Of a stretch of 64,000 nucleotides of DNA, positions 43,825 through 53,523 are shown piece by piece. Source of the stretch: an uncultured Lachnospiraceae bacterium. Lineage in GTDB: Bacteria > Bacillota > Clostridia > Lachnospirales > Lachnospiraceae. The notes under the pieces were generated by a model. The model had not been told where the DNA came from and did no database searches. It was given only the letters and a program-made list of their open reading frames with translations. Positions within the stretch are counted from its first letter, which is position 1, and every line of letters starts with the position of its first letter. The position numbers and the translations under genes are program-made. The DNA lies in NCBI GenBank assembly GCA_902770965.1, contig CACXUY010000015.1, forward strand, positions 1-64,000, given 5' to 3'.

Positions 43825-46221
43825 ATGCAGGAAGACTTTAAGGGGAAGTCTGTTGCCGAGCTGCGAACGCTGGCAAAGAGCATGGGGCTGAGAGGAATCA
43901 GCACCCTGAGAAAAGATGAGTTGGTAAGTCTTATTACCGGCGCGATTGGAGAAAAGGAACAGGATATAACAGAATCAATTGATTCATCGGCAGCCGAGGC
44001 CGATGAAGGGCTTGGAGTGTCGGAAAACTCCAGAGATGGTGAGGCTAAAGCAACGTATGGCGTTAGGCGCACTGCTGATCAGGGCGATGAAAGCTATGAC
44101 GGTGACGGAGCGTCTGACGGCGCGTCAGCTGATTACATCCAAGACGGTGATGATGCCTTTGACGATGTCGGCGGTCAGGCAGGCAGGCAGATGTCCGGCA
44201 CGGCAAGGTTCAACGGCAAGGTCATCAACAAGAAGAAGGTTCATTTTTCACGGTCTGTAAACCCTTCTTACTATTCTGATTCAGGGAAAAATAACAACAT
44301 TAAAGGCGGTATGCAGGACAGGGATGCCGAGGACAGGTCTCCGTATGGGGGACAGGTAGGTTACCGGCAAGACCAGCCTCAGAATGTCCGTCAGGATGTC
44401 CAGCAGGATTACCGGCAGCAGGATAGCCGCCAGTCAGTCCAGCGTGATTATCCGTTAAGGTCATATGGGCGGGATTATGCCCAGAAGACCTACGGCCGAT
44501 CAGACCTTCAGCGGGACAACCAACGTGACTATGGCCAGAGGACCTACGGCCGCCAGGATAACCAGCGCGATTATGGGCAGAGATCTTATGGCCGTCAGGA
44601 CAGCCAGCGCGACTATGGGTCAAGATCCTATGGCCGCCAGAATTCTCAGCGCGACTACTGGCAGCAGCCTTATTCGAGGCAGGACAGCCAGCAGGACGGC
44701 TATATGCGTCAGGATCAGCGCGATTATGTTCGCCAGGACAGCCAGCAGGACGGTTACGTCCGCGGCCAGCGCGACTATGTACGCCAGGATGCCCAGCAGG
44801 GCATCTATGGGCGCGAAGGTATAAGAGACAATTCCCGGCAAGACGGGACGCAGAGGGATTCCTTGAGGGGACCTCAGCGGGACTTTGGCCGTCAGGACGG
44901 CCAGCAGGACAGCTACGATCGCGTAGGCCAGCGTGATTATACTGGACAGCAAAGAGATAATGCCATGAATATTGACGGCATGAAAGGGTATGCGCAGGAT
45001 TCCCCTGATCGCATGGATGAGCAAAGAGACATGAACACCAGAGGCGGACGGACCCCGGTTTCGCCTGAAGATATCCGCGCCTTAGACAGCGGGCAGGTCA
45101 CGGAAGGCCTGTTGGAGGTCATGCAGGAAGGCGGGTATGGTTTCATCCGTTCTAACAATTACATGCCCGGAGAGAACGACATCTATGTGTCGCCGTCCCA
45201 GATCAGGCGATTTAACCTGAAGACAGGCGATTATGTAGCCGGTTCTGTGCGCATAAGCACCGGTCAGGAGAAATTCCCCGCCCTGCTTTTCATACATAGC
45301 ATAAATGGGCAGGATCCGGAAGAAGCGGTGAAATGCAAACGCTTTGAGAGTATGACTCCTATCTTCCCGAATTCGAGGCTGAACCTTGCCTGCGACGACG
45401 GGAAGCTGGCGATGAGGGTCATCGACCTTATGGCTCCTATCGGAAAAGGACAGAGAGGCATGATAGTGTCCCCGCCCAAAGCCGGTAAGACCACGCTCAT
45501 GAAGCAGATAGCCAGGGGCATAACCAAGAACCACAAAGATATGCACCTCATTATACTGCTTATCGATGAGCGCCCGGAGGAAGTGACTGATATTCAGGAG
45601 ACTGTGACCGGGGACAATGTCGAGGTCGTGTTCTCCACCTTCGATGAAGCGCCGGAACACCATAAGAGGGTGGCTGAGATGATTCTCGGAAGGTCTAAGA
45701 GGCTTGTGGAGCAGGGAAAGGATGTCATAATCCTTCTTGACAGCCTCACGCGCCTGACAAGAGCATACAACCTCACTGTCACCCCCAGCGGAAGGACTCT
45801 GTCCGGCGGTCTGGATCCTGCCGCTTTGTTTATGCCGAAGAAATTCTTCGGAGCTGCCAGGAATATGAAAGAAGGAGGCAGCCTCACTATCATAGCGACG
45901 GCCCTCGTTGATACGGGAAGCCGCATGGATGATATTGTGTTCGAGGAATTCCGCGGGACTGGCAACATGGAGGTCGTGCTTGACCGTAAGCTGTCGGAGA
46001 GGCGCATTTTCCCTGCTATTGAGCTCACTAAGTCGGGCACGAGGCGGGATGACCTCCTTCTCACCAAAGAAGAATTCGAATCCGTATTCCTGCTTCGCCG
46101 TGAGCTGAACGGCCTGAAATCCGAGGAAGCGGCGGAGAAGATCATAGATATGTTCGCGAGGTCAAAGAGCAATGACGAAGTGGTTGAGATGGCACGCAAA
46201 GTGAGGTTTGCGGACATCTGA
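43825..46221 (+). CDS. rho: Transcription termination factor Rho with long disordered insert
   Basis: 798 residues against about 420 in enteric Rho; GGGAG precedes the ATG. Residues 1-40 are the Rho_N domain (ELRTLAKSMGLRGISTLRKD). Residues about 50-415 are an Asp/Gly-rich then Gln/Arg/Tyr-rich disordered stretch, including 14-residue repeats such as QRDYGQRSYGRQDS. The RNA-binding cold-shock-like domain follows (EGGYGFIRSNNYMPGENDIY), then the ATPase with VSPPKAGKTTLMK (Walker A), LIILLIDERPEEV (Walker B), the Q-loop and R-loop. It unwinds RNA from RNA polymerase. Rho proteins with such inserts condense or form prions in other bacteria. Confidence 0.95.
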   Translation: MQEDFKGKSVAELRTLAKSMGLRGISTLRKDELVSLITGAIGEKEQDITESIDSSAAEADEGLGVSENSRDGEAKATYGVRRTADQGDESYDGDGASDGASADYIQDGDDAFDDVGGQAGRQMSGTARFNGKVINKKKVHFSRSVNPSYYSDSGKNNNIKGGMQDRDAEDRSPYGGQVGYRQDQPQNVRQDVQQDYRQQDSRQSVQRDYPLRSYGRDYAQKTYGRSDLQRDNQRDYGQRTYGRQDNQRDYGQRSYGRQDSQRDYGSRSYGRQNSQRDYWQQPYSRQDSQQDGYMRQDQRDYVRQDSQQDGYVRGQRDYVRQDAQQGIYGREGIRDNSRQDGTQRDSLRGPQRDFGRQDGQQDSYDRVGQRDYTGQQRDNAMNIDGMKGYAQDSPDRMDEQRDMNTRGGRTPVSPEDIRALDSGQVTEGLLEVMQEGGYGFIRSNNYMPGENDIYVSPSQIRRFNLKTGDYVAGSVRISTGQEKFPALLFIHSINGQDPEEAVKCKRFESMTPIFPNSRLNLACDDGKLAMRVIDLMAPIGKGQRGMIVSPPKAGKTTLMKQIARGITKNHKDMHLIILLIDERPEEVTDIQETVTGDNVEVVFSTFDEAPEHHKRVAEMILGRSKRLVEQGKDVIILLDSLTRLTRAYNLTVTPSGRTLSGGLDPAALFMPKKFFGAARNMKEGGSLTIIATALVDTGSRMDDIVFEEFRGTGNMEVVLDRKLSERRIFPAIELTKSGTRRDDLLLTKEEFESVFLLRRELNGLKSEEAAEKIIDMFARSKSNDEVVEMARKVRFADI
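44505..44690 (+). repeat. 42-bp tandem repeat within rho
   Basis: At least four imperfect 42-bp units encode 14-residue repeats (NQRDYGQRTYGRQD and variants). They continue into looser DxQRDYVRQD repeats up to about 44950. Confidence 0.8.
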
Positions 46222-46383
46222 GGCGCTGAATGTTATTATATTTTATAAAACGGCAGCTTGCTTTTTCCCATGAACTGTGTTAACATGGTGTTTGCTGTTC
46301 TTTTGGACGGTCTGTAATTAGAATCAAGGGCAGGGGAGCTTGCTTTGTCTGCCCATCGAATTTGATGATGAGAGGTGAGTAAG

Positions 46384-46590
46384 ATGCAGGAAGGAATTCA
46401 GCCTAAGTACTACGAGGCAAAGGTGACATGCAACTGCGGCAACGAGTTTACAGTGGGTTCCACCAAGCCCGAGATCCACGTCGAGATCTGTTCAAAGTGC
46501 CATCCTTTTTACACTGGCCAGCAGAAAGCAGCTAACGCCCGCGGCAGGATCGAGCAGTTTAATCGTAAGTACGGCTTTAAGAATCAGTAA
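46384..46590 (+). CDS. rpmE: 50S ribosomal protein L31
   Basis: 68 residues. GAGGTGA precedes the [13 protein letters not shown] and [10 protein letters not shown] carry the four cysteines of the zinc-containing L31 type, and [15 protein letters not shown] is the usual C-terminus. Placement directly after rho is the standard Clostridia order. A possible regulatory hairpin with GGGCAG/CTGCCC lies in its 160-base leader. Confidence 0.97.
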   Translation: MQEGIQPKYYEAKVTCNCGNEFTVGSTKPEIHVEICSKCHPFYTGQQKAANARGRIEQFNRKYGFKNQ

Positions 46591-46639
46591 GGATTATAGT
46601 GGCTGGTCACAGATAAACCTTTTTAGAGGACGCAGTTTC

Positions 46640-46676
46640 GAGACCTTGGGGATGCTTTCTCCAAGGTCTCTGCTTA
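46640..46676 (+). terminator. Terminator after rpmE
   Basis: GAGACCTTGG pairs with CCAAGGTCTC, and the inner GGA/TCT region extends the stem. TGCTTATTT follows, a weak T-run. Confidence 0.6.
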
Positions 46677-46756
46677 TTTATCCAAAGGCCGTGCAAGGAA
46701 TTATTGGCAGATGGCCATAACTGAATAGTAGATTCAGTCAGAGGAGATTCGGTTAT

Positions 46757-47956
46757 ATGAAGACATCCGGTATAGGCGGACAGGCGGTTCTTGAGGGCAT
46801 CATGATGCGTAATGGCAGCAAATACGCTGTAGCTGTAAGGAAGCCCGACAAAGAGATTGCCGTTGTCGAGGATACTTACAAGAGCTTATGGAGCGACAGC
46901 AAAGCCGCGAAGCTTCCTTTTATCAGGGGAGTGTTCAGTTTTATAGACAGTATGGTTCTTGGAATAAAGACCATTAACATTTCGGCTGACTTTTATGCCG
47001 AGTATGAGGATGAAGACGAGCCTTCCGAGAAAAAACCTGAGAGGAAGTCGTTTTTAGAGAAGCATTTCACAGAGGAGCAGATCAGTGGAGTAATCATGGC
47101 GGCGACCATGGTCGTGTCTTTCCTTTTAGCGATGTTCATCTTTATGATGATACCGGTCTGGATAGCCAGCTTTTTCAGAAAGCTGACGGACAGTAATGTC
47201 CTGACGGCGCTCATCGAAGGCTTGCTCAGGGTGCTGATCTTCATCGTTTATATACTTCTCATAGGACGGGTCAAGGACATAGAGAGAACCTATATGTACC
47301 ATGGGGCGGAGCACAAGTGCATAAACTGCATTGAAACCGGGCTGCCGCTCACTGCGGAGAATGTAGCAAGAAGCTCCAAGGTTCATAAGAGATGCGGTAC
47401 GAGCTTTCTGCTTTTTGTCATGCTCATAAGCGTTTTCTTTTTCATGTTCATACATGTTGAGAACATCGGACTTAGGATGCTCTCGAGGGTGGTCCTCATT
47501 CCTGTGATAGCGGGCATTTCATATGAATTCATTCGTCTGGCGGGCAATTCAGACAATCCGGTTGTGAACGCGCTTAGCAAACCCGGACTGTGGATGCAAG
47601 CCCTGACGACGAAGGAACCGGAGAGCGACATGATTGAGGTCGCCATAAAAGCAGTTGATCGGGTGTTTGACTGGAAGGCATATCAGGAAGAGGTTTTTGG
47701 CTCAGGAAAGAAATCTTCGCATACAAAAACAGGCGTTGAGGAAAAAGACTTTCCGGGGAAAGATCTTCAGAAAAAAGACTTTCAGGGGAAAGCTCCTCAG
47801 GAAAAAGATCCTCATGAAGAAGATTTTCATGAGGAAGAGCTTCGGGAAAGAGGCTTAAAGGCGCAGAAAAGGACACCCAGATCCAGAAAGAGAGTTTTGG
47901 GTTCAGAGAGGGACTCTCAGACACAAACAGAGACCTTCGAATTCGAAAAGAAATGA
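46757..47956 (+). CDS. DUF1385 membrane protein with repetitive charged tail
   Basis: 399 residues. SGIGGQAVLEGIMMRNGSKY is the DUF1385 N-terminal signature and YMYHGAEHKCINCIE its central motif, with GTSFLLFVMLISVFFFM and other hydrophobic stretches making about five membrane segments. The function is unknown; the gene sits between rpmE and prmC in many Clostridia, suggesting a link to translation or cell-envelope work. The last 90 residues are a charged tail of EKDF(P/Q)GKxxQ-type repeats not typical of the family. The tail's DNA (47738-47840) repeats with 24-27 bp periods. Confidence 0.9.
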   Translation: MKTSGIGGQAVLEGIMMRNGSKYAVAVRKPDKEIAVVEDTYKSLWSDSKAAKLPFIRGVFSFIDSMVLGIKTINISADFYAEYEDEDEPSEKKPERKSFLEKHFTEEQISGVIMAATMVVSFLLAMFIFMMIPVWIASFFRKLTDSNVLTALIEGLLRVLIFIVYILLIGRVKDIERTYMYHGAEHKCINCIETGLPLTAENVARSSKVHKRCGTSFLLFVMLISVFFFMFIHVENIGLRMLSRVVLIPVIAGISYEFIRLAGNSDNPVVNALSKPGLWMQALTTKEPESDMIEVAIKAVDRVFDWKAYQEEVFGSGKKSSHTKTGVEEKDFPGKDLQKKDFQGKAPQEKDPHEEDFHEEELRERGLKAQKRTPRSRKRVLGSERDSQTQTETFEFEKK

Positions 47957-47965
47957 GTCCGCGGC

Positions 47966-48889
47966 ATGACCTACAGGGAATTGAGAAACAAGGGCGTAGA
48001 AATGCTTGAAGCCGCGGACGTCCCGGATGCGGATTACGATGCCGGAGTGCTTCTTTGCGAAGCCTCCGGACTTGATCAGGCTGCCCTTTTCATGAGGCTT
48101 TCAGCGGAGGCTGAGGAAGGGCTTGCTGTCAGGTATATGGAGATGTTAAGGGATAGGGCAGGCAGGAAGCCGCTGCAGCATATCTTAGGGACAGCGTGGT
48201 TCATGGGTCTGCCCTTTCTCGTGTGCAGAGATGTGTTATGTCCCAGACAGGACACGGAGGTGCTTGCCGAGGCGGCACTTGCTGAAGCAGAGTCACAGCG
48301 GAAGCCATATATGGAACAGACGGCATATATGGGACAGATGGCATATATGGAACAGACGGCATATATGGAACAGACGGGCAAAAAGGTTCTTGATCTTTGT
48401 ACAGGATCAGGATGCCTTGCGGTGAGCCTTGCGGTACTGGGGCGGTTTGACACGGTAGTTGCTACTGATCTGTCGGAGGCGGCCCTTGCTGTCGCAAGGA
48501 AGAACGCGGCTGCCAATGGCAGAGTGATAGATTTCCGGCAGGGTGACTTGTTCACGCCTGTGGGGGACGATGAACTCTTCGATATTATTGTGTGCAATCC
48601 TCCGTACATACCTTCTGGAGAATTGAAGGATCTGATGCCTGAGGTAAGAGACCATGAGCCGGCCGCGGCCCTGGACGGAGGGAATGACGGCCTTGCTTTT
48701 TACAGAAGGCTCGCCTTAGGTTTGTGGAGGCATCTTGCTCCGGGAGGAGCTTTTTTTCTGGAATGCGGAGCCGGACAGAGCGGTGAGGTGATCGGGCTGC
48801 TGATGGAAGAGGGCAGGTATGAAGGACTCCATGTGACTAGAGATCTTGCGGGACATGACAGGGTCGTCTCCGGGAGACTTAAGCCATAG
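47966..48889 (+). CDS. prmC: Peptide chain release factor N5-glutamine methyltransferase
   Basis: 307 residues. It methylates the Gln of the GGQ motif in release factors; its substrate RF1 is encoded just downstream. VLDLCTGSGCLAVSLA is the SAM-binding motif and IIVCNPPYIP the NPPY catalytic motif. The N-terminal helical domain is normal (PLQHILGTAWFMG). Between them, after AEAESQRKP, four copies of a six-residue YMEQTA repeat are inserted directly before the SAM site, which is absent in typical PrmC. The start is the ATG nine bases after the DUF1385 stop; the ribosome binding site is poor, so coupling is likely. Confidence 0.95.
   Translation: MTYRELRNKGVEMLEAADVPDADYDAGVLLCEASGLDQAALFMRLSAEAEEGLAVRYMEMLRDRAGRKPLQHILGTAWFMGLPFLVCRDVLCPRQDTEVLAEAALAEAESQRKPYMEQTAYMGQMAYMEQTAYMEQTGKKVLDLCTGSGCLAVSLAVLGRFDTVVATDLSEAALAVARKNAAANGRVIDFRQGDLFTPVGDDELFDIIVCNPPYIPSGELKDLMPEVRDHEPAAALDGGNDGLAFYRRLALGLWRHLAPGGAFFLECGAGQSGEVIGLLMEEGRYEGLHVTRDLAGHDRVVSGRLKP
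48306..48377 (+). repeat. 18-bp tandem repeat in prmC
   Basis: Four units of CATATATGGAACAGACGG, units 1, 3 and 4 identical, encode YMEQTA-type repeats just before the SAM-binding motif. High identity suggests recent expansion. Confidence 0.92.
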
Positions 48890-48946
48890 GCCGGAATAGA
48901 CTGATCATGGCAATGTCGGAATGGCAAATGCGAAGGACATATTAAA

Positions 48947-49026
48947 ACCGGGGAATGAATAGTCAAGGTGAAGGACAGAATAATAAGACCGGGGAAAAAA
49001 TAGTCAAGGTGAAGGATCGGATTTGA
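48947..49026 (+). repeat. 41-bp tandem duplication between prmC and prfA
   Basis: Two units starting ACCGGGGAA and ending near GGTGAAGGA, period 41 bp. The unit contains AATAGTCAAGGTGAAGGA. It is non-coding. Confidence 0.75.
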
Positions 49027-49086
49027 TGCTTTAAAGATCTGGGACAAAGTGCCAGTGACATGGAATGTCGGGAGAGATAAGTAAAT

Positions 49087-50157
49087 ATGCTGGATAGACT
49101 TGACGACTTGCTGAAACATTATGAAGAGATTCAGGCAGAGCTTTCAGAACCCTCCGTGGCTCAGGACGCGGAGCGTTTCCGCATGCTCATGAAGGAGCTG
49201 AATGACTTGACTCCTCTGGCCGATGCCTATCGAAGCTATATTGCCGCGATATCCGATGAGGAGGACAGCCTTCATTTGTTGGAGGAGGAGAGTGATGAGG
49301 AGCTTCGTGAGCTCGCTAAAGATGAACTCGCGGATGCCAGAAAGCGCAGGCAGGAGCTTAAGGAGGAGATCCGGCTTCTGCTCCTCCCAAAGGATCCTAA
49401 TGACGACAAGAATGTGGTAATGGAGATACGTGCGGGGGTAGGCGGCGATGAGGCTGCTCTTTTTGCGGCTGATCTCTACCGTATGTACAGCCGTTACGCG
49501 GAACGCTGCCATTGGAAGACAGAGCTTGTGAATGTCAGTGAGAACGGCATCGGCGGCTTTAAGGAGATAGTATTCATGATCAACGGACAGGGAGCGTTCT
49601 CAAGACTTAAGTTCGAGAGCGGGGTCCACCGGGTTCAGAGAGTGCCGGAGACTGAGTCAGGCGGGCGCATACATACCTCTGCGGCATCTGTTGCTGTCAT
49701 GCCGGAGGCCGAGGAGGTCGATGTGCAGATCGATATGAATGACTGCCGTTTTGATGTGTTCAGGGCTTCGGGTAACGGCGGGCAGTGCGTCAACACTACC
49801 GATTCCGCAGTGCGCCTCACCCATATCCCAACGGGAATAGTGGTATCCTGTCAGGATGAGAAATCTCAGATCAAGAACAAGGCCAAGGCGATGAAGGTGT
49901 TGAGATCCCGTCTTTTTGACCTTGAGCTGAGGAAGAAGCAGGACAAGGAGGCATCGGAGCGCAGGAGTCAGATCGGAAGCGGGGACAGGTCAGAGAAGAT
50001 AAGAACTTATAATTTCCCTCAGGGACGCGTGACGGATCACAGGATCAAGCTGACCATCCACAGGATAGACGCGGTTATGGATGGCGATCTGACGGAACTC
50101 ACAGACAGCCTAATCGCGGCAGATCAGGCTTCGAGGCTCTCTGGACAGAACATGTAA
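49087..50157 (+). CDS. prfA: Peptide chain release factor 1
   Basis: 356 residues. It reads UAA and UAG stop codons. [17 protein letters not shown] is the RF1-type region around the stop-recognition loop, and [19 protein letters not shown] holds the GGQ motif that triggers peptide release. The C-terminal [19 protein letters not shown] is also typical. The residue after GGQ is Cys where His is more usual. The partner methyltransferase prmC is directly upstream. Because RF1 is intact, the in-frame TAG codons in the HNH remnant are best read as true stops. Confidence 0.96.
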   Translation: MLDRLDDLLKHYEEIQAELSEPSVAQDAERFRMLMKELNDLTPLADAYRSYIAAISDEEDSLHLLEEESDEELRELAKDELADARKRRQELKEEIRLLLLPKDPNDDKNVVMEIRAGVGGDEAALFAADLYRMYSRYAERCHWKTELVNVSENGIGGFKEIVFMINGQGAFSRLKFESGVHRVQRVPETESGGRIHTSAASVAVMPEAEEVDVQIDMNDCRFDVFRASGNGGQCVNTTDSAVRLTHIPTGIVVSCQDEKSQIKNKAKAMKVLRSRLFDLELRKKQDKEASERRSQIGSGDRSEKIRTYNFPQGRVTDHRIKLTIHRIDAVMDGDLTELTDSLIAADQASRLSGQNM

Positions 50158-50382
50158 TATACCTTTTACGATGAGGATAGTGTGCATTTTTGGTTATAGT
50201 GTTCGATAATTTTAAATTTTTCCATTTTATACAAAATATAATATTGACTACACAATCAAATTGCAGTAAACTCCAATCGTATTTATTCTTTTGAAGAATT
50301 GGGTAATGAAGATGTCCATTTCCTCTGGCGTTATCATACGTCGTCGAAGATGATACGAGTAACAGAATAAGAGAGGTAAAAA

Positions 50383-50766
50383 ATGGAAGGCAGAGATTTA
50401 ACGAATAGCCAGAAGCTTATCATGAGATGTGTCTGGGACTACGAGGGCGGAACGGATATCTCCTACAGCGAGCTGCTTAAGGTTCTGAGGGAGGATTTTG
50501 GCCATGATTACAAGTTGGTTACGCTTGTAACTTTCTTGAGGCAGATGTCGGAGAAGGGCTACCTGGTTACATACCGCCGCGGCAAGTCTGCTTATGTCAA
50601 GCCCTTAGTTTCAAAAAGCGAGTATATTGCTTACGTGGCTGAGGATACGATGGATTTTTGGTTCGGTGGGAAGGCTGTTGCCATCCTCGAGGCTCTGGAA
50701 TCAAAGGGACGTTTCACTTCCGAGGACGTAGAGCAGATAAAGCTTTTTATCGAAGGCAGGGAGTGA
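50383..50766 (+). CDS. BlaI/MecI/CopY-type transcriptional repressor
   Basis: 127 residues; AGAGAGG precedes the ATG. The winged-helix pattern is LTNSQKLIMRCVWDYEGG, then SYSELLKVLREDFGHDYKLVTLVTFLRQM (recognition helix region) and GYLVTYRRGKSAYVKPLVS (wing), followed by a C-terminal dimerisation helix. Relatives repress beta-lactamase or copper genes and are released by BlaR1 protease or metal. No BlaR1, beta-lactamase or copper gene is adjacent, and the CxC metal motif of CopY is absent. Its target is unknown. Confidence 0.88.
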   Translation: MEGRDLTNSQKLIMRCVWDYEGGTDISYSELLKVLREDFGHDYKLVTLVTFLRQMSEKGYLVTYRRGKSAYVKPLVSKSEYIAYVAEDTMDFWFGGKAVAILEALESKGRFTSEDVEQIKLFIEGRE

Positions 50767-50838
50767 GTCCGTAAGCATATATGCCGGATATCGTAAGCAG
50801 GAATCCCCGGAATATAAGGGTGTTGTTTGCGATGTAAG

Positions 50839-50954
50839 CATTCATAGCACGTCTGTATGCTGCCACAACGTATGAAAGTTGCGGCAGCTTACGTGCGTGT
50901 ATGCGTGCATCCCTATATAGCCACCCGCTTTGCGGTGACCGATTTTCAAGGTAG
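50839..50954 (+). repeat. Family B structured repeat
   Basis: GCTGCCACAAC / GTTGCGGCAGC core stem (one mismatch), then the tail hairpin CCACCCGCTTTGCGGTGACC. It follows the BlaI-type gene. Confidence 0.86.
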
Positions 50955-50955
50955 A

Positions 50956-50998
50956 CACAGAAAGATGCCGGGAAAACATCAGTCGGCGTCTTTCTGTG
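50956..50998 (+). terminator. Terminator after repressor gene and repeat
   Basis: CACAGAAAGATGCCG pairs with CGGCGTCTTTCTGTG (one G-T/A-C type irregularity) around 13 nt, then TTTGTTCTTG. Confidence 0.65.
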
Positions 50999-51031
50999 TT
51001 TGTTCTTGCTGTCTATTCTTGCGCCAACTAA

Positions 51032-51082
51032 TAAAAACCCTGATCAATCCACGCAGAGAAGTCGGAATTGACCAGGGTTTTA
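51032..51082 (-). terminator. Terminator of argS
   Basis: On the minus strand AAAACCCTGGTCAAT and ATTGATCAGGGTTTT pair with one mismatch and are followed by TATT. It lies 11 bp after the argS stop codon. Confidence 0.8.
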
Positions 51083-51092
51083 TCAGTCATGT

Positions 51093-52961
51093 TTACATCC
51101 TTTCGGGGGCTTCGAAGCCAAGGATGGAAATGATCTCAGAGAGCACCAGGAGGGTGAAGCGGAGCAGCGCGATCCACCCGCCTTGGCGAGCTTCGTCAGC
51201 CTCCGTCAGGATCTTGGTCTCGTGATAGAAGCGGTTAAAGCCATCGCAGATCTCATAGGCGTACTGGCAGAGGCGGTGAGGAGCTTTTTCGGCGGCTGCC
51301 GAGGAAATGACGTCGTTGACCTTTGCCAGGACGAGATGCAGGTCTTTCTCAGTGGTGTTCTGCGCGGGGCGTATCAGAGTGCCGGTATCGGCAGACATGT
51401 TGGCGCTGATTTCGTCATTGCCGTAAATCATGGTATCGGCATCATCATTGACGCTGTCACATGCATATGAAGCAGTGGCGTTTTTTGCATGAGCAGTCCG
51501 TCCCTCCGCATACTTTGACAGGATGGACTTGATCCTAACCATGGTGTAAAGGATATAAGGTCCCGTGTTGCCCTCAAAGGAAATGAAGCGGTCAATGTCG
51601 AACACATAGTCCTTGGTTGCCTGATTTGAGAGGTCGCCGTACTTCAGGGCGGCAAGGCCTACGAGGCCGGCGGTCCTGGCTGCTTCATCATCGGGGATGG
51701 CTTCATTCTCGCGGATGCGGGCGTACACCGCCGAGTCGATGTCCGATATCAGCTGCTCAAGGCGCATGACTCCGCCGTCCCTGGTCTTGAAGGGTTTTCC
51801 GTCCTTTCCGTTCATGGTGCCGAAGCCAAGGAAGGTAAGGGCTGTCTCGGGCGGGACGATGCCGGCCTTGCGGGCGACTCGGAACACCTGCGTGAAGTGC
51901 ATGCTCTGCCGCTTGTCCACGATATAGAGCACTTCGTCAGGACGGTAGTCCTTCATTCGCTGGATGAGGGTCGCGAGGTCAGTCGTGGCGTAGAGGGACG
52001 CGCCATCGCTCTTCCTGATGATGCAAGGCGGCAGCTCTTTTGAGTCGCTCTCCTCAGCGACATCCACGACCATAGCGCCTTCGCTCTGATACAAGAGGTT
52101 CTGCCCCTCAAGAATCCTGAAAAGCTCGGGTATGAAGGCCTGAGCGTCGCTCTCGCCCTTCCATACCTCGAACTCGACACCCAGGCTGGCATAATTCTTC
52201 TTGAGGTCAGCGATGGAGACGTTCAGGATGTGGCGGAACAGAGCCGTGTAGCCAGGGTCACCCTGCTGCAGCCTGAGAGTCGCAAGATGAGCAGCCTCAG
52301 CGAAAGCCTCGTCCTCCTTGGCCTTTTTGCTCGCTTTCGGATATATGTCCTCAAGGTCTGAGATGGTGAAGGGGGCTTCCGAAGGATAGCATCCGGTGTA
52401 GGCTTCATCGAAATAAGGCAGGTCGGGGTGACGGGCTTTGGTCTCTTCTATGATGAGTCCCATCTGAAGACCCCAGTCGCCCAGGTGGATGTCTCCGATA
52501 CATTCATATCCAACGAAACGCAGGAGCCTCTTCACGCTCTCGCCTATGATGGCCGAGCGCAGATGCCCGACATGGAGGGGCTTGGCCACATTGGCTCCGC
52601 CGTAGTCGAGGATGATGGTTTTGCCGGTTCCTGTCTGTGCGCAGCCGAGATGGCTGGACGCGTTGAGACCGTTTAAGTAATCCGCCAGGTAGTCCGCGCC
52701 GATACGGAGGTTTAAAAAGCCGGGGCGAGCCGCCTCGCACAATGAGAACATGCTGTTCTTGCCAAGCTCTGCTGACAGGGCTTCGGCTATCTCCATAGGA
52801 TTTTTGCGGTATTTCTTAGCCGCCGCGAGCGCGCCGTTGCACTGATATTCCGCCAGGTCAGGGCGGTTTGAAAGTGATACCTTGGCGAAGGATGAATCGT
52901 AGCCGCAGCGGTCAAAAGCCTCCACAAGGACGGTTTCTATTTTTTCCATTAATGTGTTCAT
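51093..52961 (-). CDS. argS: Arginine-tRNA ligase
   Basis: 622 residues, against about 560 usually. The N-terminal Add-1 domain (LVEAFDRCGYDSSFAKVSLS) precedes the class I core with the HIGH-type motif in ANVAKPLHVGHLRSAIIGES; the KMSKS motif is replaced by GKPFKTRDGGVM, as in many ArgRS. GPYILYTMVRIKSILSKY marks the start of the C-terminal DALR anticodon domain, where a 40-residue low-complexity segment (HAKNATASYACDSVNDDADT onward) is inserted. It charges tRNA-Arg. No T-box was found upstream. Confidence 0.95.
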   Translation of the reverse strand: MNTLMEKIETVLVEAFDRCGYDSSFAKVSLSNRPDLAEYQCNGALAAAKKYRKNPMEIAEALSAELGKNSMFSLCEAARPGFLNLRIGADYLADYLNGLNASSHLGCAQTGTGKTIILDYGGANVAKPLHVGHLRSAIIGESVKRLLRFVGYECIGDIHLGDWGLQMGLIIEETKARHPDLPYFDEAYTGCYPSEAPFTISDLEDIYPKASKKAKEDEAFAEAAHLATLRLQQGDPGYTALFRHILNVSIADLKKNYASLGVEFEVWKGESDAQAFIPELFRILEGQNLLYQSEGAMVVDVAEESDSKELPPCIIRKSDGASLYATTDLATLIQRMKDYRPDEVLYIVDKRQSMHFTQVFRVARKAGIVPPETALTFLGFGTMNGKDGKPFKTRDGGVMRLEQLISDIDSAVYARIRENEAIPDDEAARTAGLVGLAALKYGDLSNQATKDYVFDIDRFISFEGNTGPYILYTMVRIKSILSKYAEGRTAHAKNATASYACDSVNDDADTMIYGNDEISANMSADTGTLIRPAQNTTEKDLHLVLAKVNDVISSAAAEKAPHRLCQYAYEICDGFNRFYHETKILTEADEARQGGWIALLRFTLLVLSEIISILGFEAPERM

Positions 52962-53328
52962 ATTTTTTCCTCATAAGCCCGCAGACTCCTGCATGAGCGT
53001 TGATTCGGTACCGCTGCGCAACTAAAGAGCAAGAATCGCTAAGTGCTTCATGCTCTGAAGCCGGGTCTTATACAGCAGCACAGACAATATTTGCTGAGTG
53101 GTGCAACCACACCATTGTAAGCTTTGATGGAGAAAAAAGCAAGGGCGGATACAGCAGCCAGATTACAGCACAGAGGATAGTAAACCCGGCAAGCGTTCAG
53201 TGCGTGCACGCTCTGCGACAGGGCTTTATATAGTATATGGTGATACGGGGCATCCAAGCGATATCGTCTCAGCGGTATTGAATCACCAGCCGGGCCTGAT
53301 TCCATGCTGATTCCATCGTGGTTCTTCC
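52962..53328. other. Intergenic region upstream of argS
   Basis: About 370 bases between the argS start and the promoter of hisC. No T-box motif, no gene with a credible ribosome binding site and no repeat of either family was found. Confidence 0.5.
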
Positions 53329-53358
53329 TTGACGAGTCACTTTCACATGTCTTATAAT
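53329..53358 (+). promoter_or_regulatory. Promoter candidate for hisC
   Basis: TTGACG and TATAAT are separated by 18 bp. The predicted transcript would run through the family A repeat before reaching hisC. Confidence 0.55.
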
Positions 53359-53393
53359 AAAGAATCGCATAGCTGCTCAGTGGAAATATAGTC

Positions 53394-53469
53394 GTAACTA
53401 TTCAGCACCCTAGACTCGGGATGCTGCGCATCCCTCGTTGTGGGGCGGACAGAGGCGCTGAATAATTAC
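53394..53469. repeat. Family A palindromic repeat
   Basis: GTAACTATTCAGC and GCTGAATAATTAC are 13-bp terminal inverted repeats with one mismatch around about 50 bp; inside, GGGATGC-TGC-GCATCCC is a second perfect hairpin. Same module as in the Shango copy. Confidence 0.88.
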
Positions 53470-53523
53470 ATATAGTCTATATGAGACAATTGCGGACAAA
53501 AGTATGGAAGGCGGCAGAAATAA

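Noticed and set aside
53000-53233. 77-codon open frame upstream of hisC
   Set aside because: No ribosome binding site, no domain likeness and low-complexity composition.
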